Both the position numbers and the translations under genes were made by a program. Shown here one piece after another: positions 13,389 through 27,406 of a stretch of DNA of 64,000 nt. The DNA is from Antedon bifida (taxonomy: Eukaryota > Echinodermata > Crinoidea > Comatulida > Antedonidae). Position 1 is the first letter of the stretch. The number at the start of each line of letters is the position of its first letter. Under the pieces are notes generated by a model. It was not told the DNA's origin. It did no database searches and was given only the letters and a program-made list of their open reading frames with translations. The stretch lies in the NCBI GenBank assembly GCA_963402885.1, contig OY727101.1, forward strand, positions 20,684,417 through 20,748,416. Direction: 5' to 3'.

Positions 13389-14901
13389 TTTTTCTTTTTA
13401 TTGTTTCTGTACACTATTTTGTGTAACAATTATCTCAAAAAGTTTAATGTCAATGATTACAAAAATTTCAGAATATCTTTCAAATAATATAACTTAATCC
13501 TAATAAGCTTTCCAGCGTGATCACTCATCCGTGACGACATTTATACGCCATTTTGCGAAATCACATTATCAATCATATCTCCATAATTCATTATCACATA
13601 TTAATGAAATTCACTACACGTAAACTTCAGATCAAGGGTAAAAATATTAGCAAATAAAAACGCACGTGCACGTAGGTTCATGCGCGTGATATCGCGCGTT
13701 AAAAATTTAAAACGCTCAAAATTAAGTTTTGATCAATTTAGAGCATGAATTAGGCCATTTGCGTGTTTCAAAAAATTACTGCGCAAAAATGCGTTTTTGC
13801 GCGCGTGATACTTAAAAAGTGTAAAAAATATGATTTTTTTTACAAATCTCATTCTACTCACCATCCTTAGTACATTCACCAAATTTGAGTCAGTTCCGAC
13901 TTAAAATAACGCTATACGAGCACGTTAAAAATGACAAAATGCGCACATTAATTTTACAAAAGTTCTGAAAATGGTGAAAAATAGGCTTTTTTAAAATGAA
14001 AATAATTCTTCAGAATGCAAGATGACCCCCGATTTTTTTAACTTATTCTGGAAGCCATTGAGTTGTAGATAGGAATTCATGTACACATTTTACGTACAAA
14101 ATGTTTTGACGTCATCAAATGGCCACTTGAATTTAAAAATTAGGATTTGTTATCTTTTTGTGTAGATTATCACATTCAACAGAGCGCATCTTGGTTATGT
14201 GTGCTCGAATTTCGCACAACTTTCAGTATGTGCTTGCTTAATTAATTATCTTTATCATGAGTTGACACTATCTTCATTTTAATGACGTCATCACGCGTAA
14301 AAACTTGAATAACGTAGGCCGTGTAATTTCACCTTCGCAGTAAATTTGAATATCTTACAGCTCTTCAGAATTGAAGGTTACCTTGATGATTATAATTTAT
14401 TATGAAAGCTGATGAAATGTAGATATTAATTCATATAAAAATTAAGCCTATCGGATGTTGTGACGTTAACATATGGCCAGTTGAAGTAAAAAAGTAGTTT
14501 TTTCATATTTTTCGTCAAAGTTATACACAATTCAAAGAGCGCGCACAGCGCTTCTACGTGCCAAATTTTTTTCCAAATCTTATATTTTTTTGCTCAATTA
14601 ATTATCTTTCGAAATTGTCATCTTAAAGTTTAGTTTGATAACGTCATCATGCCAAAAAATTAGAACATGTGTGTCCCGTAATTTCACCTATGCTACACTG
14701 TATATAGATATACAGTATATACTGTACATATTGTATATGGCATATAGGCACAACTCAGCACTATAAGCATATAATAGGATGGCATACATCAACATTTTCC
14801 GATCGTATGTTAACGTACGTGCATGTTAAAAAAAAATTAATTTCAGTAAAATGATAAAAATGATCACCTATAATTCGTCAAAGTGACGAATTAAATTCTA
14901 G
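13389..14901 (+). mobile_element. Array unit body lacking 5' hairpin
   Basis: 1513 bp, beginning with TTTTTCTTTTTATTG directly after CTAG and ending CTAG at 14898-14901. No unpaired 5' stub in the window can be assigned to it, so unequal exchange or 5' truncation is needed to explain it. Confidence 0.7.
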
Positions 14902-16482
14902 TTAGGTGATCATTTAGAATAAAATGATCACCTATTGTTATTGTATGAAATCTTTATTTATTTTTTTTTTTATTTTTATTCTTTCTGTACACTTTTTGTG
15001 TAACAAATATCTCAAAAAGTTAAATGTCAATGATTACCAAAATTTCACAATGTCTTTCAAATACTGTAACTTAGTCATAATAAGCTTTTCAGCGTGATCA
15101 CTCAACCGTGACGTCATTTATACGCCATTTTGTGAAATCACATTATGAATCATATCTCCATAATTCATTATCACATATTAATGAAATTTACTACACGTAA
15201 ACTTCAGGTAAAGGTAAAAATATTAGCAAATAAAAACTTGCGCGTTTCAAGGTCATTCGCGTGAAATCGCGCGTTAAAAATTAAAAAAGCTCAAAATTAC
15301 GTTTTGATTAATTTAGAGCATAAATTAGGCCATTTGCGTGTTTTAAAAAATTACTGCGCAAAAACGTGTTTTTGCGCGTGCGACATAGAAAGCTTAAAAA
15401 ATACCAATTTTTTGTACAAATTGCATCCTAGTCATCTTACTTAGTACATTCACTAAATTTGAGTCCATTCCGACTTAAAATAACGCTATACGAGCACGTT
15501 CAAAATGACAAAATGCGCACATTAATTGTACAAAAGTGCTAAAAATGGTAAAAAATAAGGCCTTTTTAAAATGAATATAACTCTTCAGAATGGAAGATGA
15601 CCCCCATTTTTTTTAACTTATTATGGAAGTTAATGAGTTGTAGATATAAATGTATATACCCATTAGACATACAAAATGGTATGACGTCATCATTTGGCCA
15701 CATGAATTTTTAAAATAGGGTTTTTTCCCATTTTGTCATAGACCACCATATTCAACAGAGCGTAACTCGCTTATCTGTGCTCGATTTTTTTTAAATTTTA
15801 AATATATTCTACCTCAACCAATTATGTTACTCATGAGTTGCCAATATTTTCATTTCGATGACGTCATCACGTCTTAAAATTTGAATAACGGTGGTTACAT
15901 AATTTCACCTACAACGTATAGTTCAATTCCTTACAGCTCTTCTGAATTAAAGTTGACCTTGATGTTTATAACTTATTATGAGAGCTGGTGAAATGTAGAT
16001 ATGAATGCATATACAAATTAAGCCTATCGAATGTTATGAAGTTATCATATGGCCAGTTGAAGCAAAAAGTAGTTTTTTCATCTCTTTCGTCAAAGTTATA
16101 CAAATTTCAAAGGGTGCTCACCGCGCTTCTACGTGCCAAATTTTCTTCCAATTGTTATATTTTATTGCTCAATTCATTATCTTTCGATATTGGTATCCAC
16201 AAGTTTATTTTCATAATGTCATCAGTACCAAAAAGTTAGATCATGATGTGTGTCCGTAATTTCACCAATGCTACACTGTATATAGATGTACAGTATATAC
16301 TGTACATAATGTATATGGCATATACATAGGCAAAACTCAGCACTATAAGCGTATAATAGGATGGCATACATCAACATTTTCCGATTGTATGTTAACATAC
16401 GTGCATGTTTATTAATATTAATGTCAATAAAATTATAAAAATGATCACCTATAATTCGTCAAAGTGACGAATTAAATTCTAG
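14902..16482 (+). mobile_element. Array unit, complete, A-type 5' end, diverged body
   Basis: 1581 bp to CTAG at 16479-16482. The body is more diverged than its neighbours (for example GCATCCTAGTCATCTTACT and the altered submodule near 15600-15900), marking it as an older copy. Confidence 0.72.
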
Positions 16483-18003
16483 TGAGAAATTGTTTTTGTA
16501 AAACAAAAAATGTTTCTTCGCAATTTCTTTCTGTACAGATTTTGTGTAACAAATATCTCAAAAAGTTTAATGTCAATGATTACCAAAATTTCAGAATGTC
16601 TTTGAAATACTTTAACTTAGTCCTAATAAGCTTTTCAGCGTGATCACTCATCCGTGACGTCATTTAGACGCCATTTTGTGAAATCACATTATCAATCATA
16701 TCTCCATAATTCATTATCACATATTAATGAAATTCGCTACACGTAAACTTTAGGTCAAGGGTAAAAATATTAACAAATAAAAACGCGCGCACACGTAGGG
16801 TCATGCGCGTGAAATCGCGCGTCAAAAATTTAAAAAGTTCAAAATTAAGTTTTGATAAATTTAGAGCATGAATTAGGCCATTTGCGTGTTTCAAAAAATT
16901 ACTGCGCAAAAAAAATATTTTGCGCGCGCGATACTTACAAAGCGTAAAAAATGCAATTTTTTTATACAAATCGCATTCTACTCACCAGCCTTAGTACATT
17001 CACCAAATTTGAGTCAGTTCCAACTTAAAATAACGCTATACGAGCAGGTTAAAAATGACAAAATGCGCAAATTAATTGCATCAAAATGCTGAAAATGGTG
17101 AAAAATAAGGCCTTTTTAAAATGAATATAAATCTTCAGAATGGCAGGTGACCCCTAATTTTTTTTAATTATTCGGGAAGCCATTGGGTTGTAGATACATA
17201 TTCATGTACACATTAGACGTACAAAATGGTATGACGTCATCAAATGGCCACTTGAATTTAAAAAATAGTAATTTTTTTCTTTTTGTGTGGGTTATCACAT
17301 TCAATAGAGCGCATCTCCGTTATTTGAGCCCGATTTTCGCAAAAATTTTAGAATGTGCTTGCTCAATTGATTATCTTTCTCATGGGTTGTAAACATTTTT
17401 ATTTTGATGACGTCATCACGTGTAAAAACTTGAATAACCTAGGTCGTGTAATTTTAGCTACACCATACATTTGAATATCTAATAGCTCTTCAGAATTAAA
17501 GGTGACCTTGAAGATTATAACTCATTATGAAAGCTGTTGAAATGTAGATATGAATTCATATAAAAATTAAGCCTATCGGATGTTGTGATGTTATCATATG
17601 GCCAGTTGAAGTTAAAACGTAGTTTTTAGATTTCTTTAGTCGAAGTTATACAAATTTCAATGAGCGCGCATTGCGCTTCTACGTATCAAATTCTCTTCCA
17701 ATCCTTATATTTATTTGCTCAATTCATTATCTTTCGAAATTGTCATCTTCGAGTTCATTTTGATAATTCCATCATACCAAAAATTTAGAACACGATGTGG
17801 GTCCCGTAATTTCACCTATGCTACACTGTATATAGATATACAATATACTGTACATATTGTATATGACACATAATAGGTACAACTCAGCACTATAAGTGTA
17901 TATGCAGCATCATGTCATAGGATGGTGTTTAAAAAATGTTAATTTCATTAAAATGATAAAAATGATCACCTATAATTCGTCAAAGTGACGAATTAAATTC
18001 TAG
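16483..18003 (+). mobile_element. Array unit, C-type 5' end (GAGAAATTGTTTTTG)
   Basis: Starts TGAGAAATTGTTTTTGTAAA with partial foldback to AAAAAATGTTTCTTC. The 3' end is the common AAAATGATCACC/hairpin/CTAG (18000-18003). The AT-rich 3' section near 17900-17940 is shorter than in sister copies (the segment before TGTTTAAAAAATGTT is deleted). Confidence 0.72.
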
Positions 18004-19562
18004 TTAGGTGATCATTTAGAATGCTAAATGATCACCTATTGTTATTGTATGAAATCTTTATTTTTTTTCTTTTTATTGTTTCTGTACACTATTTTGTGTA
18101 ACAATTATCTCAAAAAGTTTAATGTCAATGATTACCAAAATTTCAGAATATCTTTCAAATAATATAACTTAATCCTAATAAGCTTTCCAGCATGATCACT
18201 CATCCGTGACGACATTTATACGCCATTTTGCGAAATCACATTATCAATCATATCTCCATAATTCATTATCACATATTAATGAAATTCACTACACGTAAAC
18301 TTCAGGTCAAGGGTAAAAATATTAGCAAATAAAAACGCACGCGCACGTAGGTTCATGCGCGTGATATCGCGCGTTAAAAATTTAAAACGCTCAAAATTAA
18401 GTTTTGATCAATTTAGAGCATGAATTAGGCCATTTGCGTGTTTCAAAAAATTACTGCGCAAAAATGCGTTTTTGCGCGCGCGATACTTAAAAAGCGTAAA
18501 AAATATGAATTTTTTTTACAAATCTCATTCTACTCACCATCCTTAGTACATTCACCAAATTTGAGTCAGTTCCGACTTAAAATAACGCTATACGAGCACG
18601 TTAAAAATGACAAAATGCGCATATTAATTTTACAAAAGTTCTGAAAATGGTGAAAAATAGGTCTTTTTTAAAATGAAAATAATTCTTCAGAATGCAAGAT
18701 GACCCCCGATTTTTTTAACTTATTCTGGAAGCCATTGAGTTGTAGATATGAATTCATGTACACACTTTACGTACAAAATGTTTTGACGTCATCAAATGGC
18801 CACTTGAATTTAAAAATTAGGATTTGTTATCTTTTTGTGTAGATTATCACATTCAACAGAGCGCATCTTGGTTATGTGTGCTCGAATTTCGCACAACTTT
18901 CAGTATGTGCTTGCTTAATTAATTATCTTTATCATGAGTTGACACTATCTTCATTTTAATGACGTCATCACGCGTAAAAACTTGAATAACGTAGGCCGTG
19001 TAATTTCACCTTCGCAGTAAATTTGAATATCTTACAGCTCTTCAGAATTGAAGGTTACCTTGATGATTATAATTTATTATGAAAGCTGATGAAATGTAGA
19101 TATTAATTCATATAAAAATTAAGCCTATCGGATGTTGTGACGTTAACATATGGCCAGTTGAATTGAAAAAGTAGTTTTTTCAAATTTTTCGTCAAAGTTA
19201 TACACAATTCAAAGAGCGCGCACAGCGCTTCTACGTGCCAAATTTTTTTCAAAATCTTATATTTTTTTGCTCAATTAATTATCTTTCGAAATTGTCATCT
19301 TAAAGTTTAGTTTGATAACGTCATCATGCCAAAAAATTAGAACATGTGTGTCCCGTAATTTCACCTATGCTACACTGTATATAGTGTACATATTGTATAT
19401 GGCATATAGGCACAACTCAGCACTATAAGCATATAATAGGATGGCATACATCAACATTTTCCGATCGTATGTTAACGTACGTGCATGTTTAAAAAAATTA
19501 ATTTCAGTAAAATGATAAAAATGATCACCTATAATTCGTCAAAGTGACGAATTAAATTCTAG
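18004..19562 (+). mobile_element. Array unit, A-type 5' end, twin of the 3717 copy
   Basis: Carries the same GCT-loop 5' hairpin as 3717-5286 and nearly the same body. It has lost part of the TA-rich palindrome near 19380. CTAG at 19559-19562. Confidence 0.74.
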
Positions 19563-21123
19563 TGAGAAATTGTTTTTGTAAAACAAAAAATGTTTCTTCG
19601 CAATTTCTTTCTGTACAGATTTTGTGTAACAAATATCTCAAAAAGTTTAATGTCAATGATTACCAAAATTTCTGAATGTCTTTCAAATACTTTAACTTAG
19701 TCCTAATAAGCTTTTCAGCGTGATCACTCATCCGTGACGTCATTTAGACGCCATTTTGTTAAATCACATTATCAATCATATCTCCATAATTCATTATCAC
19801 ATATTAATGAAATTCACTACACGTAAACTTTAGGTCAAGGGTAAAAATACTAACAAATAAAAACGCGCGCACACGTAGGGTCATGCGCGTGAAATCGCGC
19901 GTTAAAAATTTAAAAAGCTCAAAATTAAGTTTTGATCAATTTAGAGCATGAATTAGGCCATTTGCGTGTTTCAAAAAATTACTGCGCAAAAAAAATATTT
20001 TGCGCGCGCGATACTTACAAAGCGTAAAAAATGCAATTTTTTTATACAAATCGCATTCTACTCACCAGCCTTAGTACATTCACCAAATTTGAGCCAGTTC
20101 CAACTTAAAATAACGCTATACGAGCAGGTTAAAAATGACAAAATGCGCAAATTAATTGCATCAAAGTGCTGAAAATGGTGAAAAATAAGGCCTTTTTAAA
20201 ATGAATATAAATCTTCAGAATGGCAGGTGACCCCTAATTTTTTTAACTTATTCGGGAAGCCATTGGGTTGTAGATACATATTCATGTACACATTAGACGT
20301 ACAAAATGGAATGACGTCATCAAATGGCCACTTGAATTTAAAAATTAGTAATTTTTATCTTTTTGTGTGGGTTATCACATTCAATAGAGCGCATCTCCGT
20401 TATTTGAGCCCGATTTTCGCAAAAATTTTAGAATGTGCTTGCTCAATTGATTATCTTTCTCATGGGTTGTAAACATTTTTATTTTGATGACGTCATTACG
20501 CGTAAAAACTTGAATAACCTAGGTCGTGTAATTTTAGCTACACCATACATTTGAATATCTAATAACTCTTCAGAATTAAAGGTGACCTTGAAGATTATAA
20601 CTTATTATGAAAGCTGTTGAAATGTAGATATGAATTCATATAAAAATTAAGCCTATCGGATGTTGTGATGTTATCATATGGCCAGTTGAAGTTAAAACGT
20701 AGTTTTTAGATTTCTTTAGTCGAAGTTATACAAATTTCAATGAGCGCGCATTGCGCTTCTACGTATCAAATTCTCTTCCAATCCTTATATTTATTTGCTC
20801 AATTCATTATCTTTCGAAATTGTCATCTTCGAGTTTATTTTGATAATTCCATCATACCAACAAATTTGAACATGATGTGGGTCCCGTAATTTTACCTATG
20901 CTACACTGTATATAGATATACAGTATATACTGTATATATTGTATATGACACATAATAGGTACAACTCAGCACTATAAGTGTATATGCATCATGTCATAGG
21001 ATGGCGTACATCAGCTTTTTACGATCGTATGTTAACGTACGTGCATGTTTAAAAAATGTTAATTTCATTAAAATGATAAAAATGATCACCTATAATTCGT
21101 CAAAGTGACGAATTAAATTCTAG
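19563..21123 (+). mobile_element. Array unit, C-type 5' end, twin of the 16483 copy
   Basis: 1561 bp, same GAGAAATTGTTTTTG 5' end and same body subfamily as 16483-18003, without its 3' deletion. Together with 16483-19562 this gives a repeating C-type/A-type order. CTAG at 21120-21123. Confidence 0.74.
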
Positions 21124-21194
21124 TTAGGTGATCATTTAGAATAAAATGATCACCTATTGTTATTGTACAAAATCTTTATTGTTGTTTTTGTTAT
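21124..21194 (+). mobile_element. 5' stub of an array unit split by a GGTTATCC element
   Basis: A-type 5' hairpin and leader ending in TTTTTGTTAT, interrupted at 21195. The matching body resumes at 22820 with TTATTATTCTTCTTTCTG. Confidence 0.7.
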
Positions 21195-22819
21195 TGGTTA
21201 TCCGCCTCAAGCGGATAAGCCCTTGGAATTGTAGTGTTACTTTTTTTTTTTTTTTTTTTATTATTCTTCTTTCTTTCTCAGATTTTGTGCACGCGTTTTC
21301 TCTTCAACGTGTTAACATAACATGTTGTAACTTGGTCAACATTTAGACATTTAACTGAAGATGTTCAGCCAAGCTTTTGGACGCTGTCAGATCCGCGTAG
21401 CGTAAGTCACGCGCGATTTTCTGAAAATCTTAAATCGGTCATAACTTCGAAACCAATAAATATTTTTTAACGAAATTTTCAGCCACGTTTTCTTCACATC
21501 AATGGCTAACTTTTGGAATGTTTAACAAATTTTTGGAGACTAGAAAGTTTTCGCGTAAATTGCGTTTGAAATATTTTACTCTTCTTATTTTGTGCACGCT
21601 GTTTCTCTTCAACGTGTAAACATAATATGTTGTAACTTGTTCAGCATTTAGACATTTTACTGAAGTTGTCCAGCCAAGCTTTTTGACGAAGTCAGAGCCG
21701 CGTAGCGTAAGTTACGCGTGATTTTCTGAAAATCTTAAATTGGTTATAACTTCGAAACAAACGAATATTTTTTAACGTCATTTTCAGCCACGTTTGCTTC
21801 ACATCAATAGTTAACTTTTTTAACGCTACCGCAATTTGTAACATTAGAAAGTGCGCGCGTAAATGGCGTTTGAAATTTTAAAATGCTTCAAATCAATTTC
21901 TGATTAAATTAGAGCACGATTCAGGTCATTTTAGGCGTTTAAAAAATTGCCACTGGTGCGCACAATTTTACGCGCGCACGGCGCAGGGAACACGTATGAG
22001 CATTTTTTTTACACGATTTGTGTTTTTAAATCTTCGGTTAACAATTTTACGTTATTTTATTCACTTTTCAACTTGAAATGGCGTTCTACGAGCACGTTAA
22101 ACATAACAGGTTGCGCACGAAAACGTCAACAAATTGTGAAAATGTTCCAAAATATGTCTACTTTTAAAAATGAAACAGTTCACCAGAATGCAAGGTTACC
22201 CCCATTTTTTATTTTATTTTCTTGCAGTGTATGAATCATAGGTCTAATTTATAATAGTCTTGAATGTTAAAAAGTGTTTGATGGCTACATTATTTGCATA
22301 TTAAATGTAATTTTTGAAATAATTATCATCAAACAAACATAAACATGTTCAAAGAGTAAAACAATAAACATAACGTTTATCTTTTTTCTTAAAATGTTAA
22401 TACATAAAACTTGAAAGTATGCACTTTCATAATATGTGACTGTTTAAAATCTGTGAAGATTTCATCATAGTAAAAATTATGATTTAAGTTCGATATGTAA
22501 TAATCAACTTGCATCGAGGGGGTTCACGACATACCGAATGAACGAGGATTCTTTCTTCGGATTTTCTTCACCAGGTGCTCATATGGCTCGATGTGTAGTG
22601 CAACCGGCTTTGGTATCAGAGGTACCGGGTTCGAATCCCATCACGGGAAAACAATCAATTAACAGGATTTATTAGGTTATTACACTGAAAGGGCAGTTTT
22701 AATTTTGAATAGGCTACTTTTTTGGAAAAGTCATGATTGAAAAGTACTTGAATGCGCAAGATACGTTTGTTGCGGGCGGATAACCAAACTCGTCCTCAAG
22801 TGACGAGTTTCAGATCTAG
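21195..22819 (+). mobile_element. Helitron2-like element, GGTTATCCGC family, with internal duplication
   Basis: Begins TTGGTTATCCGC-CTCAA-GCGGATAA. The inverse GCGGATAACC sits before the 3' hairpin AACTCGTC/GACGAGTT and CTAG at 22816-22819. Roughly 220 bp (21286-21505 and 21591-21810) are directly duplicated at an offset of 305 bp and well diverged. The 3' half is unlike the array units and includes a tRNA-like segment. No coding capacity was seen. Confidence 0.7.
22577..22652 (+). repeat. tRNA-like / tRNA-derived SINE head
   Basis: TGGCTCGATGTGTAG (22584-22598) resembles a polymerase III A box and GGTTCGAATCC (22628-22638) is a canonical B box at suitable spacing. T-arm pairing is weak beyond three base pairs and no good acceptor stem can be drawn, so it is a tRNA-derived SINE or decayed tRNA rather than a functional tRNA. 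It lies inside the GGTTATCC element. Confidence 0.5.
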
Positions 22820-24333
22820 TTATTATTCTTCTTTCTGTACACTTTTGTGTAACAATTATCTCAATAAGTTGAATAGCAATGATCACAAATTTTTCACAAT
22901 GTCTTTTAAATACTTTAACTTAACCATAATAAGCTTTTCATCGTGATCACTCAACCGTGACGTCATTAATACGCGATTTTGTGAAATCACACTATCAATC
23001 ATATCTCCATAACTCTTTATCACATATCAATAAAATTCACTATACGTAAACTTCAGGTGAAGGGTAAATATATTAACAAATAAAAACATACGTGTTTCAA
23101 GGTCATGCACGTGAAATTCCACGTTCAAAATTTAAAAAGCTCAAAATTAAGTTTTGATCATTTTAGAGCATGAATTAGGCCATTTGCATGTTTAAAAAAA
23201 TTACTGCGCAAAAACATGTTTTTGCGCACGCAAATTTTAAAAAGCGTAAAAAATTAAATTTGATGTATAAATCACATTCTAATCACAATCCTTAGTACAT
23301 TCACCGATTTTGAGTGCATTCGGACTTAAAATAACGCTATACGAGCATGTTAAAAATGACAAAATGCGCACATTAATTTCACAAAAGTTCTGATAATGGT
23401 GAAAAATAGGTCTTTTTAAAATGAAAATAACTCTTCAGAATGCAAGATGACCCCCAATTTTTTTACCTTATTCGGGAAGCCATTGAGTTGTAGATATGAA
23501 TTCATGTACACATTTGACGTACAAAATGTTGTGACGTCATCAAATGGCCACTTGAATTTAAAATTAAGTTTTTTTCTCTTTCGTCATATAATTATCACAT
23601 TCAATAGAACGCATCTCTGATATTTTGTGCCTGATTTTCGCTCAAATTGTAGTATGTGATTTCTCAATTAATTGGCTTTCCCATGACTTGCCACTATTTT
23701 CATTTTGATGAAGTCATCACGCGTAAAACCTTGAATAACATAGGTCGTGTAATTTCAACTTCGCCGTGAATTTAAATATCTTACAGCTCTTCAGAATTGA
23801 AGGTTACCTTGATTATTATAATTTATTATGAAAGCTGATGAAATGTAGATATGAATTCATATAAAAATCAAGCCTATCGGATGTTGTGACGTTAACATAT
23901 GGCCAGATGAAGTTAAAAAGTAGTTTATTCATCTTTTTCGTTAAAGTTATACAAATTTCAAAGAGAGCGCACAGCGCTTCTACGTGCCAGATTCTCTTCC
24001 AATTCTTATATTTATTTGCTCAATTCATGTTCTTTCGAAATTGCCAGCTTCGAATTTAATTTGATAATTCCATCATACCAAAAAATTAGAACATGGTACG
24101 TGTCCCGTGATTTCACCTATGCTACACTGTATATAGATATACGGTATATACTGTACATATTGTATATGGCATATAATAGGCACAACTCAGCACTATAAGC
24201 ACATAATAGGATGGTATACATCAACATTTTCTGATCGTATGTTAACGTACGTGCATGTTTAAAAAAAATTAATTTCAGTAAAATGATAAAAATGATCACC
24301 TATAATTCGTCAAAGTGACGAATTAAATTCTAG
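22820..24333 (+). mobile_element. Array unit body, resumes after nested insertion
   Basis: Continues the stub at 21124-21194 and ends CTAG at 24330-24333. Body subfamily resembles the copies at 591 and 2194. Confidence 0.72.
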
Positions 24334-25876
24334 TGAGAAATTGTTTTTGTAAAACAAAAAATGTTTCTTCGCAATTTCTTTCTGTACAGATTTTGTGTAA
24401 CAAATATCTCAAAAAGTTTATTGTCAATGATTACCAAAATTTCTGAATGTCTTTCAAATACTTTAACTTAGTCTTAATAAGCTTTTCAGCGTGATCACTC
24501 ATCCGTGACGTCATTTAGACGCCATTTTGTGAAATCACATTATCAATCATATCTCCATAATTCATTATCACATATTAATGAAATTCACTACACGTAAACT
24601 TCAGATCAAGGGTAAAAATATTAGCAAATAAAAACGCACGCGCACGTAGGTTCATGTGGTGATATCGCGCGTTAAAAATTTAAAACGCTCAAAATTAAGT
24701 TTTGATCAATTTAGAGCATGAATTAGGCCATTTGCGTGTTTCAAAAAATTACTGCGCAAAAATGCGTTTTTGCGCGCGCGATACTTAAAAAGCGTAAAAA
24801 ATATGAATTTTTTTTACAAATCTCATTCTACTCACCATCCTTAGTACATTCACCAAATTTGAGTCAGTTCCGACTTAAAATAACGCTATACGAGCACGTT
24901 AAAAATGACAAAATGCGCACATTAATTTTACAAAAGTTCTGAAAATGGTGAAAAATAGGTCTTTTTTAAAATGAAAATAATTCTTCAGAATGCAAGATGA
25001 CCCCCAATTTTTTTAACTTATTCTGGAAGCCATTGAGTTGTAGATATAAATTCATGTACACATTTTACGTACAAAATGTTTTGACGTCATCAAATGGCCA
25101 CTTGAATTTAAAAATTAGGATTTGTTATCTTTTTGTGTAGATTATCACATTCAACAGAGCGCATCTTGGTTATGTGTGCTCGAATTTCGCACAACTTTCA
25201 GTATGTGCTTGCTTAATTAATTATCTTTATCATGAGTTGATACTATCTTCATTTTAATGACGTCATCACACGTAAAAACTTGAATAACGTAGGCCGTGTA
25301 ATTTCACCTTCGCAGTAAATTTGAATATCTTACAGCTCTTCAGAATTGAAGGTTACCTTGATGATTATAATTTATTATGAAAGCTGATGAAATGTAGATA
25401 TTAATTCATATAAAAATTAAGCCTATCGGATGTTGTGACGTTAACATATGGCCAGTTGAAGTGAAAAAGTAGTTTTTTCATATTTTTTGTCGAAGTTATA
25501 CACAATTCAAAGAGCGCGCACAGCGCTTCTACGTGCCAAATTTTTTTCCAAATCTTATATTTTTTTGCTCAATTAAATATCTTTCGAAATTGTCATCTTA
25601 AAGTTTAGTTTGATAACGTCATCATGCCAAAAAATTAGAACATGTGTGTCCCGTAATTTCACCTATGCTACACTGTATATAGATATACAGTATATACTGT
25701 ACATATTGTATATGGCATATAGGCACAACTCAGCACTATAAGCATATAATAGGATGGCATACATCAACATTTTCCGATCGTATGTTAACGTACGTGCATG
25801 TTTAAAAAAAATTAATTTCAGTAAAATTATAAAAATGATCACCTATAATTCGTCAAAGTGACGAATTAAATTCTAG
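24334..25876 (+). mobile_element. Array unit, C-type 5' end
   Basis: 1543 bp. The GAGAAATTGTTTTTG 5' end is joined to the body subfamily otherwise found with A-type or truncated 5' ends, so 5' end and body assort independently. CTAG at 25873-25876. Confidence 0.72.
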
Positions 25877-27406
25877 TTATTATTTTTTTTTTTTTTCTTT
25901 TTATTGTTTCTGTACACTATTTTGTGTAACAATTATCTCAAAAAGTTTAATGTCAATGATTACAAAAATTTCAGAATATCTTTCAAATAATATAACTTAA
26001 TCCTAATAAGCTTTCCAGCGTGATCACTCATCCGTGACGACATTTATACGCCATTTTGCGAAATCACATTATCAATCATATCTCCATAATTCATTATCAC
26101 ATATTAATGAAATTCACTACACGTAAACTTCAGATCAAGGGTAAAAATATTAGCAAATAAAAACGCACGCGCACGTAGGTTTATGCGCGTGATATCGCGC
26201 GTTGAAAATTTAAAACGCTAAAAATTAAGTTTTGATCAATTTAGAGCATGAATTAGGCCATTTGCGTGTTTCAAAAAATTACTGCGCAAAAATGCGTTTT
26301 TGCGCGCGCGATACTTAAAAAGCGTAAAAAATATGAATTTTTTTTACAAATCTCATTCTACTCACCATCCTTAGTACATTCACCAAATTTGAGTCAGTTC
26401 CGACTTAAAATAACGCTATACGAGCACGTTAAAAATGACAAAATGCGCACATTAATTTTACAAAAGTTCTGAAAATGGTGAAAAATAGGTCTTTTTTAAA
26501 ATGAAAATAATTCTTCAGAATGCAAGATGACCCCCGATTTTTTTAACTTATTCTGGAAGCCATTGAGTTGTAGATATGAATTCATGTACACATTTTACGT
26601 ACAAAATGTTTTGACGTCATCAAATGGCCACTTGAATTTAAAAATTAGGATTTGTTATCTTTTTGTGTAGATTATCACATTCAACAGAGCGCATCTTGGT
26701 TATGTGTGCTCGAATTTCGCATAACTTTCAGTATGTGCTTGCTTAATTAATTATCTTTATCATGAGTTGACACTATCTTTATTTTAATGACGTCATCACG
26801 CGTAAAAACTTGAATAACGTAGGCCGTGTAATTTCACCTTCGCAGTAAATTTGAATATCTTACAGCTCTTCAGAATTGAAGGTTACCTTGATGATTATAA
26901 GTTATTATGAAAGCTGATGGAATGTAGATATTAATTCATATAAAAATTAAGCCTATCGGATGTTGTGACGTTAACATATGGCCAGTTGAAGTGAAAAAGT
27001 AGTTTTTTCATATTTTTCGTCAAAGTTATACACAATTCAAAGAGCGCGCACAGCGCTTCTACGTGCCAAATTTTTTTCCAAATCTTGTATTTTTTTGCTC
27101 AATTAATTATCTTTCAAAATTGTCATCTTAAAGTTTAGTTTGATAACGTCATCATGCCAAAAAATTAGAACATGTGTGTCCCGTAATTTCACCTATGCTA
27201 CACTGTATATAGATATACAGTATATACTGTACATATTGTATATGGCATATAGGCACAACTCAGCACTATAAGCATATAATAGGATGGCATACCTCAACAT
27301 TTTCCGATCGTATGTTAACGTACGTGCATGTTTAAAAAAAATTAATTTCAGTAAAATGATAAAAATGATCACCTATAATTCGTCAAAGTGACGAATTAAA
27401 TTCTAG
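25877..27406 (+). mobile_element. Array unit body lacking 5' hairpin
   Basis: 1530 bp starting in a long T-tract after CTAG and ending CTAG at 27403-27406. Nearly identical to the next copy. Confidence 0.72.

Noticed and set aside
22577-22652. A functional tRNA gene
   Set aside because: A and B boxes are present but the acceptor stem and most of the T-arm do not pair.
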